64,000 nucleotides of DNA. It comes from an uncultured Prevotellaceae bacterium. Lineage in GTDB: Bacteria; Bacteroidota; Bacteroidia; Bacteroidales; Bacteroidaceae. Under the pieces are notes generated by a model. The model searched no databases. It was not told where the DNA came from and saw only the letters and a list, made by a program, of their open reading frames with translations. A program made the translations under genes and the position numbers. The stretch spans positions 1-64,000 of the forward strand of contig CACZBS010000003.1 of the NCBI GenBank assembly GCA_902779455.1. Direction: 5' to 3'. Numbering within the stretch: the first letter of the stretch is position 1; each line of letters begins with the position of its first letter. Positions 17,340 through 26,506 of the stretch are shown piece after piece.

Positions 17340-17460
17340 AGTGAAGGCTTGCAGGCCTGCCCTTACTCCCCTCCTTGCCTGCAGGTCTGACTTGACTCCC
17401 CTCCTTGCCTGCCTGCAGGACAGACAAGGAGGGGAGTAAGGTTAGACTTATAAGCCTATG
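17340..17460. repeat. CCTGCAGG/GGAGGGGAGTAAG repeats
   Basis: Segments such as CTTACTCCCCTCCTTGCCTG and their inverse GACAAGGAGGGGAGTAAG form nested inverted repeats here and again at about 17650-17715. No coding signal is seen from 17265 to 17761; this stretch is a mosaic of repeats. Confidence 0.7.
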
Positions 17461-17530
17461 AGTAAGATCAGACCCGTTATCAGAGGGAAGGGGAATGACT
17501 GCGTATCTCATGCGGCGGGCAGGGCGCCAG

Positions 17531-17642
17531 CCGCTCCCCTCCCTTCAAGGGGAGGGGTTGGGGGTGGGGTCTGTATATTCTTTACGCGGAGATAGTTAGA
17601 GACCCCACCCCCGGCCCCTCCCCTTGAAGGGAGGGGAGCGGC
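17531..17642. repeat. GGGGTCT-family inverted repeat with fixed loop
   Basis: Arms CCGCTCCCCTCCCTTCAAGG... and the complementary ...GAAGGGAGGGGAGCGGC surround the loop GTATATTCTTTACGCGGA. The same loop, differing by one base, occurs in the copy at 56588-56719, so this is a distinct, recently copied subtype. Confidence 0.85.
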
Positions 17643-17761
17643 TGCGCACTCCTTGCCTGCAGGTAGTCAAGGAGGCGAGTAAGATAAGACAAGGAGGGGA
17701 GTAAGGGCAGATCTGCAAGATTAGGAAGGGCTGCAGAGACGGCCCTGCAGACCTCCGTCGG

Positions 17762-18314
17762 TCAGCGGCGGAAGGTGACGTCGCGGATGCCGCGGCCCGG
17801 GGCGTGGCAGTACTTGCGGTTCCAGCAGACGCGCAGGTTGAAGAGCATGCCGCCGTCGCGGAGGGCCTCGATGCGTATGTTCTGGAAGGTGACGTCGCTG
17901 ACGAGGATGTTGTCGCCGTTGTTGATGCCGAAGCATCCCTTGTAGTCGATCTGCGGCTCGGGGTTCTCGAGGATGTCGATGTTGTCGTAGACGACGTGCT
18001 CGATCGTCTCGCCGCGGTCGATGTCGCCGTGCAGGCCGATCATGATGGGATGGGCCACGTCGGCCCAGTAGACGGCGTCGCTGACGCGGATGTGGCGGCA
18101 CGAGCCGCGGTAGCCCTTGCGGGTGCAGTAGATCGTGGAGCAGTCGTCGCTGGTGCGGCAGAAGACATGCTCATACGTGACGTTGCTGCTGGCGAAGACG
18201 TTCATGCCGTCGCCCCAGCCCGACGCCCTCAGGCGCAGGCCACGTCTTCAGCTGCCCGGCCGACATGGGGGCAGCAGCCATGAGTAAGAGTAGAATCAGA
18301 ATGTTTAGTTTTAT
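17762..18314 (-). pseudogene. Decayed beta-helix glycosidase (GH49/endo-polygalacturonase-like)
   Basis: The open frame 18205-17762 encodes SSNVTYEHVFCRTSDDC ... YWADVAHPIMIGLHGD ... NILENPEPQIDYKG-like segments and ends GRGIRDVTFRR. This is the C-terminal part of a right-handed beta-helix enzyme, typical of Bacteroidota endo-polygalacturonase or GH49-type genes. Upstream, a signal peptide (NILILLLLMAAAPMSAG then QLKTWPAPEG, the usual start of such proteins) is in a different frame, and its expected ATG reads ATA at 18314-18312. Thus the gene has lost its start and most of its interior and is cut short at the end. It lies beside an intact hybrid regulator, which may once have controlled it. 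Confidence 0.78.
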
Positions 18315-18419
18315 ATACTATTAACGCGTCGCCCCGCGGTTTTATTTTCCTGACACTGGCATAAAAGCGCTTCAAGGGCCGCCCGCCGCCGAGCAGTTCT
18401 TACGATTTTTCCGTATCTT

Positions 18420-18451
18420 TTTGGCGGTTCGCGCGAAAAGAATTATCTTTG
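18420..18451 (+). promoter_or_regulatory. Promoter of the hybrid sensor gene
   Basis: TTTG at 18420-18423 and TATCTTTG at 18444-18451 with exactly 20 bases between them. A GGGGTCT-family repeat separates it from the start codon at 18726. Confidence 0.82.
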
Positions 18452-18487
18452 CAGGGAATTAGCGGAGACTTGCTTGAGTGAATTATA

Positions 18488-18651
18488 AGTTAGAGACCCC
18501 ACCCCCAACCCCTCCCCTTGAAGGGAGGGGAGAAAGCCTCCCCCGACCCCTCCGAGGGAGGGGGGTGGCTGCCGCACTGCCCGACGGGTAATGACGGCGC
18601 AGCTGCTCCCCTCCCTTCAAGGGGAGGGGTTGGGGGTGGGGTCTCTAACTT
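18488..18651. repeat. GGGGTCT-family inverted repeat in a 5' leader
   Basis: AGTTAGAGACCCCACCCCC... at the left matches ...GGGGTGGGGTCTCTAACT at the right; the centre has CTGCCGCACTGCCCGACGGG and AATGACGGCGCAGCTGC. It lies in the presumed 5' leader of the hybrid sensor transcript, where a hairpin this long could affect expression. Confidence 0.85.
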
Positions 18652-18725
18652 ATCTAAATAGAAGACACCATTACAACAGAAGACACCAAATACAATAGAA
18701 GACACCATAATAAAAATAGCGACAC

Positions 18726-21700
18726 ATGAGCATATTTCAACGGATACTGATGACGCTCACGGCGGCCTGCTGCCTCAGCCTGGCGGGCAGCCATGCGGCC
18801 ACGACGGGTGCGCACTGCCGGCGCATCACGATGGACGACGGACTGCCGTCGAACACGGTGCGCAACATCGTGCAGGACCGCTTCGGGTTCCTCTGGTTCG
18901 GCACCGACAACGGCCTGTGCCGCTACGACGGCACGCAGGTGCAGACCTTCCGCATCGCCGAGCTGGAGACGAGCCAGTACGTCTCGGCCCTGACGTCGAC
19001 CGACGAGGGCCTCTACATCGGCACGGAGCGCGGCGTCTACTTCTACGACTTCGCCCAGCAGCACATCAGCCGCCTGCCGATGACGATCAGCACGGCCGTG
19101 ACCAGCCTGACCGTCGACCGCGACGGCCAGCTGTGGGTCGGCACGCTGGGTCAGGGTGCCTGGCGCCACGACCCGCGCAGCGGCCGCAGCAAGCACTTTG
19201 CCTTCAGCGAGATACGCGGCAACGTCAACTGCCTCTTCGTCGACCGCGACAACCGCGTCTGGGCGCTGACCAACTGGGGCGCCCCGGCCGTACAGCGCCT
19301 CAACAAGGTGAGCGATGCGTTCGAGCCCGTCAGCCTCCGCTACGACGGTCCCTACCAGTCGCTCTGCATGCTCCAGACCGCCGACGGCACCCTCTGGCTC
19401 GGCTCATGGGAGGAGGGCCTGCTGCGCATCGCTGACGACGGCCGCCTCGAGGCCGTGCTCTCGCCCGAGACCGACAGGGTGGGCCATCACATCCACACGC
19501 TCTATGAGCTCTCGGCCGACTGCATCGCCATCGGCTGCGACGACGGACCCCTCAGCCTCAACATCCGCACGGGCGAGTGGCACAGGCTGCTGCCGGCCGA
19601 CGGCGGCACGCCCCACTCCGAGCGCTTCGCCTATGCCTTCCGCCAGGACACCGAGGGCGGCCTCTGGATCGGCATGTTCTATGGCGGCGTCAACTACCTC
19701 TCGCCCGTGGCAGGGCGCTTCGAGCCCATGCCCGGCAACGTCATCGCCCGCTTCTGCGAGGACCGCCAGGGGCGCGTCTGGGTGGCCAGCGACGACGGCG
19801 GACTGGGCTGCTACCTGCCTGCCGAGCATCGCTTCACCGACTTCCAGCACCACGACGAGCTCAGCCGGCTCAACGTCCACGCCCTCTGCATCGACGGCGA
19901 CGACCTGTGGATCGGCACCTACACCGACGGCGTCTACGTGCTCAACACCACGACGGGCCGGCTGCGCCACTACGGCCCGACGGGCGACGACCGCGGGCTG
20001 AACGACTACAGCTCGTATGCCATCATGCGCGACCATGAGGGCACCGTCTGGGTGGCCACGATCAATGCCCTGCTGCGCTATGACGCCGCGGCCGACCGCT
20101 TCCGGATGGTGCGCCAGATAGGCGCCCTGACCATCGACATCGACGAGGACCGCCAGGGCCGCCTGTGGCTCTCGACGCAGGGCGGCGGACTGTGGCGCTT
20201 CACCCCGCGCACCGGCCAGTGGCAGCACTATCAGCACCAGGCGGGCCAGGACGACCATCTGCCCGACACGCAGGTGAACGGCACGCTCGTCGACGCCGAG
20301 GGGCGCCTCTGGGTGGCCACGCAGGACGGTCTGCTGCAGTGGGACGAGCCGTCCGCGAGCTTCACCCGCGTCCACATGGACATCCCCTCGCAGGCCGTCA
20401 TGTGCGTCGTCGAGGGCCAGGACGGCCTGTGGCTCTCGACCGACCGCGGCATCGTCAAGTACGTGCCTGGCGACGGCATCCTGCGGTTCACGCGCCAGGA
20501 CGGCCTCGTCAGCGAGCAGTTCCAGCCCAACGCGGGCCTGATGACCGCCGACGGCCGCATCTTCTTCGGCTCGACCAGCGGCTTCAACACGTTCTATCCG
20601 CACAGCATCAAGACCAACAGCGTCATGGCGCCCGTCTACATCACGTCGCTCGAGATTCTCAACCGCGAGGAGAAGACGCCCGACGGACTGCCGCTGAGCG
20701 TCGGCCAGCAGCGCGAGCTCGTCATGGACTATGGCGACGGCAAGATGTTCTCGCTCGCCTTCGCCGCACTGAGCTATTGCTCGCCCGACAAGAACCAGTA
20801 TGCCTACCGCCTGGAGGGATTCGACAAGGAGTGGAACTACGTCGGCAACCAGCATAAGGCGACCTACACCAACATCCCGCCGGGCACCTACACCTTCCGC
20901 GTCAAGGCCACCAACAACGACGGCATCTGGACGCCCGACGAGGCCACGCTGCGCATCGTCGTCAGCCCCCCGTTCTGGTGGACGTGGTGGGCCCGCACGC
21001 TCTATCTGCTGCTGGCCGTGGCCGCCCTCTGGTGGTTCGTGCGCTCACGGCTGAAGCGCACCGAGCGGCGCCATCAGCAGGAGCTGCAGCGCCTCAGCGA
21101 GGCCAAGGAGCGCGAGGTGCGCGAGGCCCGACTCAACTTCTTCACCATGATTGCCCACGAGATCCGCACGCCCGTCTCGCTCATCATCGGCCCCCTGGAA
21201 AAGCTGAAGGGCCGCCTGACGGACGAGAGCATGGCGGGCCAGTTCGACATCATCGACCGCAACGCCCACCGCCTGCTCGAGCTCGTCGGCCAGCTGCTCG
21301 ACTTCCGCAAGGTGGAGCAGCAGAGCCTCGTTATGCACATGGCGCCCCACAACATCCACGACCTCGTGCGGGCCGTCAGCGAGCGCTTCGCCCCGACCTT
21401 CGAGCAGGGCGGCAAGCACTTCGAGGTCACCCTGCCCGACCGCCGCTTCACGGCCATCGTCGACCACGAGGGCCTCACCAAGGTGGTGAGCAACCTGCTG
21501 ACCAATGCCAACAAATACACGCGCGACGACGTGCGCCTGGCCTGCTCCGTCGAGCCCGACGGCGACCACTTCCGCATCGTCGTCGCCGACAACGGCGTGG
21601 GCATCCGCGAGGCCGACCGAGAGCGCATCTTCGAGCCCTTTTTCCAGGCACAGGACAACAAGCCCGGCACGGGCATCGGCCTGAGCATCGTCAAGAACAT

Positions 21701-22631
21701 CGTCGACCAGCACCACGGCACCATCAGCGTCAGCTCCGAGCCCGGCCAGGGCTCCACGTTCACCGTCGTCCTGCCCGTAGGACAAGCGACAGAAAACGCA
21801 GCCACCCCTCAACCTTCCACCCTCACCCCTCCACCCTCCCCCATCCACCCTCAACCCTCCACCCTCAACCCTCAACCTTCGTCCCTCCCCACGATGCTCA
21901 TCGTCGACGACAGCGACGACATGCTCAGCTTCCTGGCCGGCAACTTCCAGACCACCTACAACGTGCTGACGGCGGCCGACGGCATCGAGGCGCTCGACGT
22001 GCTCAGCCGCCAGGGCGCCGACGTGCAGCTGATCATCAGCGACTGGATGATGCCCCGCATGGACGGCGCCGAGCTGTGCCGCCGCGTGCGCCAGGACCCC
22101 GCCACGAGCCACATCAGCTTCATCATGCTCACGGCCAAGACCGACCACATGTCGCGCGTGGAGAGCATGGAGGTGGGCGCCGACGTCTACATCGAGAAGC
22201 CCTTCTCCGTGGAGTTCCTCGAGGGCTGCATCCGCAACATGCTCGACATGCGGCAGCGACTGCTGAAGCGCTTCACGACGAAGCCCGACGTGCCCGTCAC
22301 GCAGATTGCCAGCAACCCCACGGACAACGAGTTCCTCGAGCGCATGAACCGCATCATCGAGGCCAACTTCGCCAACCCCGACCTCAACGTCAACTTCCTG
22401 GCCGAGGAGATGGCCATCAGCCGCAGCGGACTCTTCGCCAAGATCAAGACCCTGGCCGACATGACGCCCAACGAGATGATCCAGGTCGTGCGCCTCAAGC
22501 GGGCCTACGCCCTGCTCGCCGAGGGCCGCTATCTGGTCAACGAGGTGTGCTACAAGGTGGGATTCAACAATCCCTCCTACTTCACCAAGTGCTTCCAGAA
22601 GCAGTTCGGCATCCGTCCCAGCGAGGTTTGA
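18726..22631 (+). CDS. Hybrid two-component system sensor/regulator
   Basis: A 1301-residue single-protein signalling system. Order: signal peptide; two-component propeller repeats (RFGFLWFGTDNGLCRYDG and similar, to about 640); Y_Y_Y domain (AYRLEGFDKEWNYVG, about 680-745); one membrane segment (about 753-775); HisKA with H811 in IAHEIRTPVSLI; HATPase (NLLTNANKY, DNGVGI, GTGIGLSIV); receiver with DDSDDM and phospho-acceptor D1106 in SDWMMPRMD; AraC-type helix-turn-helix to the end. Such proteins sense glycan breakdown products in the periplasm and switch on a utilisation locus. The linker before the receiver is an in-frame PQPSTL repeat. The only glycosidase nearby is the pseudogene upstream. 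Confidence 0.95.
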   Translation: MSIFQRILMTLTAACCLSLAGSHAATTGAHCRRITMDDGLPSNTVRNIVQDRFGFLWFGTDNGLCRYDGTQVQTFRIAELETSQYVSALTSTDEGLYIGTERGVYFYDFAQQHISRLPMTISTAVTSLTVDRDGQLWVGTLGQGAWRHDPRSGRSKHFAFSEIRGNVNCLFVDRDNRVWALTNWGAPAVQRLNKVSDAFEPVSLRYDGPYQSLCMLQTADGTLWLGSWEEGLLRIADDGRLEAVLSPETDRVGHHIHTLYELSADCIAIGCDDGPLSLNIRTGEWHRLLPADGGTPHSERFAYAFRQDTEGGLWIGMFYGGVNYLSPVAGRFEPMPGNVIARFCEDRQGRVWVASDDGGLGCYLPAEHRFTDFQHHDELSRLNVHALCIDGDDLWIGTYTDGVYVLNTTTGRLRHYGPTGDDRGLNDYSSYAIMRDHEGTVWVATINALLRYDAAADRFRMVRQIGALTIDIDEDRQGRLWLSTQGGGLWRFTPRTGQWQHYQHQAGQDDHLPDTQVNGTLVDAEGRLWVATQDGLLQWDEPSASFTRVHMDIPSQAVMCVVEGQDGLWLSTDRGIVKYVPGDGILRFTRQDGLVSEQFQPNAGLMTADGRIFFGSTSGFNTFYPHSIKTNSVMAPVYITSLEILNREEKTPDGLPLSVGQQRELVMDYGDGKMFSLAFAALSYCSPDKNQYAYRLEGFDKEWNYVGNQHKATYTNIPPGTYTFRVKATNNDGIWTPDEATLRIVVSPPFWWTWWARTLYLLLAVAALWWFVRSRLKRTERRHQQELQRLSEAKEREVREARLNFFTMIAHEIRTPVSLIIGPLEKLKGRLTDESMAGQFDIIDRNAHRLLELVGQLLDFRKVEQQSLVMHMAPHNIHDLVRAVSERFAPTFEQGGKHFEVTLPDRRFTAIVDHEGLTKVVSNLLTNANKYTRDDVRLACSVEPDGDHFRIVVADNGVGIREADRERIFEPFFQAQDNKPGTGIGLSIVKNIVDQHHGTISVSSEPGQGSTFTVVLPVGQATENAATPQPSTLTPPPSPIHPQPSTLNPQPSSLPTMLIVDDSDDMLSFLAGNFQTTYNVLTAADGIEALDVLSRQGADVQLIISDWMMPRMDGAELCRRVRQDPATSHISFIMLTAKTDHMSRVESMEVGADVYIEKPFSVEFLEGCIRNMLDMRQRLLKRFTTKPDVPVTQIASNPTDNEFLERMNRIIEANFANPDLNVNFLAEEMAISRSGLFAKIKTLADMTPNEMIQVVRLKRAYALLAEGRYLVNEVCYKVGFNNPSYFTKCFQKQFGIRPSEV
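21789..21893 (+). repeat. Low-complexity CCCTCAACCCT repeat in the kinase-receiver linker
   Basis: Pyrimidine-rich units (CCACCCTCAACCCTCAACC and variants) encode a PQPSTLNPQPSS-like linker between the HATPase and receiver domains. It resembles intergenic repeats elsewhere in the window and keeps the reading frame. Confidence 0.8.
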
Positions 22632-22716
22632 CAGCGACTTTTGTCTATTTTGAGTTAAAAAACATTAACGCGTCGTTTCTTGACATTCATTCTTGATAAG
22701 TTATGAAGATTCTTCG

Positions 22717-22724
22717 TAACTTTG
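22717..22724 (+). promoter_or_regulatory. -7 box ahead of the BspA-like gene
   Basis: TAACTTTG matches TAnnTTTG; upstream at about the right spacing there is only TTGA, so the -33 element is weak. It lies 76 bases before the start codon. Confidence 0.55.
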
Positions 22725-22800
22725 TCTTCGTAGGCACTCATTTATATCTCGGTATATGTGCATTGCGGACGACGATCATGTTTAATCCCTATTAATATAA

Positions 22801-25800
22801 ATGAATGTTATGAAACAGTTGAGGATTCTTCTGGCCACGCTGATGGCCGTCGCGTTCATGCCGGGGGCATGGGCTGAGGTGACTTGGACGAACACGCATG
22901 TCGAGACCAAGGATGTCACTGTCAACAACGTCTCTTACCAAATTTGTCATGTTTATACCCAACAGGCAAGGATTGTAGAACAAGCTTCTATTTGGGGTGG
23001 AGGCTATCAGGAGTCTCCGGCGATTCTTACGGAGGAGTACTATGCTTCTGTTACCGAGATCAGCGCCTCGGGAGAAGTGCAGATTCCTGAGGCCATTTAT
23101 GACGGTGACAAAAAATATGACGTGCTCTATATCGGTCTGCTCACTGAGCAAACATATCGCACCGAAAGCAAACAATATACTTATGAATTTTTAGGTAGTA
23201 CGACAACAGGGAATACCACTTGTAAGTATTACAATAAAAACGAATCGACCTGCAGTGTCAATGCCGCTAACGTCACCAAACTGACATTTTTGTGCGACGC
23301 CACTTTCAAGGGAAGTTTCACCGCGCCGTCATGCACAAGTATAGAGTTCAAGAAGTATGCCACTATTGAGTCGAAGGCGGTCCTGACTTGCAACCAACTC
23401 ACAAAGTTTGTCTTTGCGACTGTATTCGTTTACACGAAAAGCGACAGTCCGCGTCTGCTCTGCCCGAATCTCAAGGGAATCTATTTCAACAGCTTGACGC
23501 CCACGCTCTCGGGCAGTTGGAGCGATTACTCCACGGCGTCGGCGAGCGGCATCACCGTCTACCTGAACGAGAGTCAGGATGTGTGCGTCCACCTGCACAC
23601 GTATTCCACGGTATGGAACGAGTTCAAGACTGTCTCTCCATTGCCCGAGCAGACCAACCCGACCCGCAACATATCGTTCACCATCAAAGGCGGGCGCGTG
23701 AAAGTGGGCAACAGCAGCACTTATATCCTCAGCGACGCCAACTATCAGGTGGAGCAATTCTCCGACTTCACGTTCCAGGTGACCAAGCTTTACGGCAGCG
23801 ACTACCTGGTGAAGAGCGTCAAGATCAACGGAGACGAAATGCTCGACGCGATGACCCTGACGCAGGGCGCGACCGATGCCTGGAGTTACTATTCCTACAC
23901 CATTTCGCCGGTCATCAACGATGTTCACATCGCAGTCGAAGGTGAGAGCATCTACGACAATGCATACGCTATCTGCAGCGCCGGTGGCACCTGCAAGTGG
24001 AGCAACCAGAGTCTGAGCACGATCATTCCTAATCAGAATGCATCCGTCCGCTGGCTCAAGAGCAGCGAGAATCCCCCCAGCCTGATTATCATGCCCAACG
24101 AGGGCTATACGCTCGACCGTCTCTACCACAACAGTTATGACAACACCTACCGCGTCACCGACAAAGGGGATGGCACCTTTGAATATCCGTTGACAGCCGA
24201 TGTCAAGGTGTCGGTGGTGTTCAAGGAGATACCGCCAATGACGACCTGGAATGTCTCGTTGCCGAACAACGAGATCGCCGTATCGGCCACCATGACCGAC
24301 AAGCGCGACGACGAATATCGCTACACCCTCACGGATGGCGAGAACACCGTGCTGGCCAAGCCGGAGAGCATCACCATGAGAATCGACGGCCCAGGCACGC
24401 CGCTGGTGCAGGCCGACGGCGCAGACCTGAGCTCATGCTTCACACTGACCTCTGAGTGGTATGGGGAATATGATGAATATGGAAACATGATTTCGGAGGA
24501 CTATTATTCCGGCACGATTCCCGCCGAGAGTCTGGAGGCCACGAACTGGTTCATCGGAATCAGGAATGAAAGCCAACACCTCTGGACCTCAATCCTGAAG
24601 GGCGACGCCGAGGGGGGCTCCTTCACCCTGTCGGGAGGGAGCCTGGCGGACGAACTGGATCTCAGCGCTGACCACCGCAACGGCTTCTTCGCAGACAATG
24701 CCTCCGATCCGACCATCGCCGCCGGCTTCAACCTCACGAGCACCCTGGCCGTCCCCAAGGGCTACGCCTTCACGGTGAAGTTTAACGACACCGACCTCAC
24801 GGGCTATTATGCCTACGACGGCGCGACGGAATCTGCTGTCAACTATCATGCCGCGTTCGATGGCAGCCTGTCGGCTCTCGCGGCTCTGGTCAGCGACGGC
24901 GCATGGGTCGTAGAGTTCACCAAGAGCACGGCCGACATCATCGAGTTTGCCGATGCCAACGTCAAGGCCATCTGCGTACAGAACTGGGACACCGACCGCG
25001 ACGGCGAGCTCTCGAAGGCCGAGGCCGCAGCGGTGACGACGCTCATCGTCAATGGCACACCCGCATTCAAGGGCAACATTAATATCACCTCGTTCGACGA
25101 GCTGCAGCACTTCACCGGCCTGGAGGCCCTGCCCGACTCAGCCTTCTGGGGCTGTTCGAAGTTGAAGTCCATCCACGTGCCCGACAATGCCGACACATGG
25201 GGGTTGGGCGCATTCTATGGTGGCGGACTTGAACAAATCGTATTCCCCAAGGGGTTGAAGACCATCCCCCGCCAGTGTTTCATGTTTTGCAAATTCGTTT
25301 CGCTGGTCATCCCTGAAGGCGTTGAGTCCATTGAGGCCTTTGCATTACGCTACTGTTCTTCGCTGAAGAGCGTTCATTTGCCACAGTCATTGAAAAACAT
25401 TGGCCCTTACCAATTTGACTCTGGCAACCAGCCCATCAAGACATTGGTCATCCCTGCTGGCGTGACAAGTATCAACAGCAACGTCGCACAGAATTTTGAC
25501 GACCTCGTCGTTGAAGTTGGCAACACCACCTACGACTCCCGCGAGGGATGCGGCTGTATCATCCGGACCAGAGACAACACCATTCTCTATGCAAGCAATC
25601 ATGCCTGGATACCAGAATCAGTGACGGCCATCGGTTCTTCTGCTTTCTATAAATTGAAAATGCTGACGGCCATTGAGATTCCTGCCGGCATAACGTCTAT
25701 CGCCTCCTACGCGTTCTATGGATGTGAGCAGCTGAAGACGATCGTGTCAAAGATTCAGACGCCGTTTGCATTCGGAAAGCAAGCATTCGACTTACTGCCT

Positions 25801-26013
25801 TCCGACTGCGTGCTGACCGTACCGAAGGGCACCCGCGATGCCTACATCGCTGCCGGATGGACCACGAAGGAGACCGATCCGAGCGGCATCTTCCTGAGAA
25901 TCGAGGAGGCCAAGCCGACAGCCTCAGGCACCCTCGGCGACATCGACGGCGACGAAAAGGTAGACGTCACCGACGTCACCAAGCTCGTCGACATCATCCT
26001 CGGAAAAGACTAA
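22801..26013 (+). CDS. BspA-like LRR_5 exported protein with dockerin-like tail
   Basis: A 1070-residue exported protein (signal peptide ending GAWAE). The first 600 residues are beta-rich and unrecognised. An EF-hand-like loop DTDRDGELSKAEA occurs near residue 725, followed by LRR_5/BspA-type units (GLKTIPRQCFMFC, VIPEGVESIEAFALRYCSSL, PAGITSIASYAFYGCEQL). The C-terminus GDIDGDEKVDVTDVTKLVDI is one dockerin/EF-type repeat. BspA-like proteins mediate binding to host matrix or to other cells, so a surface adhesion role is plausible. The first 700 bases are less GC-rich than neighbours, which may indicate a mosaic origin. Confidence 0.8.
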   Translation: MNVMKQLRILLATLMAVAFMPGAWAEVTWTNTHVETKDVTVNNVSYQICHVYTQQARIVEQASIWGGGYQESPAILTEEYYASVTEISASGEVQIPEAIYDGDKKYDVLYIGLLTEQTYRTESKQYTYEFLGSTTTGNTTCKYYNKNESTCSVNAANVTKLTFLCDATFKGSFTAPSCTSIEFKKYATIESKAVLTCNQLTKFVFATVFVYTKSDSPRLLCPNLKGIYFNSLTPTLSGSWSDYSTASASGITVYLNESQDVCVHLHTYSTVWNEFKTVSPLPEQTNPTRNISFTIKGGRVKVGNSSTYILSDANYQVEQFSDFTFQVTKLYGSDYLVKSVKINGDEMLDAMTLTQGATDAWSYYSYTISPVINDVHIAVEGESIYDNAYAICSAGGTCKWSNQSLSTIIPNQNASVRWLKSSENPPSLIIMPNEGYTLDRLYHNSYDNTYRVTDKGDGTFEYPLTADVKVSVVFKEIPPMTTWNVSLPNNEIAVSATMTDKRDDEYRYTLTDGENTVLAKPESITMRIDGPGTPLVQADGADLSSCFTLTSEWYGEYDEYGNMISEDYYSGTIPAESLEATNWFIGIRNESQHLWTSILKGDAEGGSFTLSGGSLADELDLSADHRNGFFADNASDPTIAAGFNLTSTLAVPKGYAFTVKFNDTDLTGYYAYDGATESAVNYHAAFDGSLSALAALVSDGAWVVEFTKSTADIIEFADANVKAICVQNWDTDRDGELSKAEAAAVTTLIVNGTPAFKGNINITSFDELQHFTGLEALPDSAFWGCSKLKSIHVPDNADTWGLGAFYGGGLEQIVFPKGLKTIPRQCFMFCKFVSLVIPEGVESIEAFALRYCSSLKSVHLPQSLKNIGPYQFDSGNQPIKTLVIPAGVTSINSNVAQNFDDLVVEVGNTTYDSREGCGCIIRTRDNTILYASNHAWIPESVTAIGSSAFYKLKMLTAIEIPAGITSIASYAFYGCEQLKTIVSKIQTPFAFGKQAFDLLPSDCVLTVPKGTRDAYIAAGWTTKETDPSGIFLRIEEAKPTASGTLGDIDGDEKVDVTDVTKLVDIILGKD

Positions 26014-26014
26014 G

Positions 26015-26080
26015 GCCTCCCCCAACCCCTCCCAGCCTCCCCGAAGGGGGAGGAGGGGGGAGGTCGGGTGGGGTTTGGGT
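26015..26080. repeat. Diverged GGGGTCT-family element
   Basis: CCTCCCCCAACCCCTCCCAG and GGGGGAGGAGGGGGGAGGTC form an imperfect inverted repeat immediately past the stop codon. It may serve as terminator. Confidence 0.6.
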
Positions 26081-26158
26081 TTGTCTTGTCTTCAGGAATC
26101 GCCAGAGGGGGCCAGTCCAAAGTGTCACTTTTATTGACAAAATGCGGACGACGGAAGG

Positions 26159-26243
26159 AAAAGCACCGCTTCTCGACTCAAAAAGCACCGCTTCTCGACT
26201 CGAAAAGCGCCGCTTCTCTGGTCGGAAAGCACCGTTTCTCTTT
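26159..26243. repeat. 21-bp AAAAGCACCGCTTCTCGACTC tandem repeat
   Basis: Four copies with a 21-base period; the core is AAAGCACCGCTTCTCGACT, the third copy reads AAAAGCGCCGCTTCTC and the last is diverged. The inverse of the unit recurs at 57545-57645. The rest of 26244-26417 holds no gene that I can support. Confidence 0.8.
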
Positions 26244-26417
26244 CACAGAACGTCTATATGGTTGATTACCAAGAGCTTAAAAAAGTCGTTCGATATTATT
26301 AGAATTTATTTTACAAATCAGAGCCATCTCCCCCCTGATCTGCCAACCGCGAAGCGGTCTTGAAAAAAACAAGAAAAAACAAAAGAAAACAAAAGAAAAC
26401 ATTTTTGAACGGGTGGA

Positions 26418-26506
26418 ATCGGCTCTTTGCCGAAGCAAAGCGAGCGGAGTCCCGAGCGCCCCTGTGATTTCCGCTAAGCGGATCAATAGAACCGTCCCCC
26501 CGATCC
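26418..26506. repeat. GATCGGGGGGACGG-family repeat, copy 1
   Basis: GGCTCTTTGCCGAAGCAAAG ... GCGGATCAATAGAACCGTCC...CGATC. It is a variant of the copies at 27224 and 28163. The stop codon and last residues (GGRFY) of the minus-strand gene ending at 26483 are encoded inside it. Confidence 0.82.

Noticed and set aside
17208-17390. Small plus-strand open frame after the C10 protease
   Set aside because: It lies across the palindrome at 17205-17264 and the following repeats, with no coding features.
18490-18708. Short frames encoding PPPTPPLEGRG-type peptides (also at 34427-34701 and 26068)
   Set aside because: They are chance frames across the dispersed GGGGTCT repeats and have no support as genes.
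26140-26260. Possible CRISPR array
   Set aside because: The 21-bp units are contiguous with no unique spacers, and no cas genes are present.
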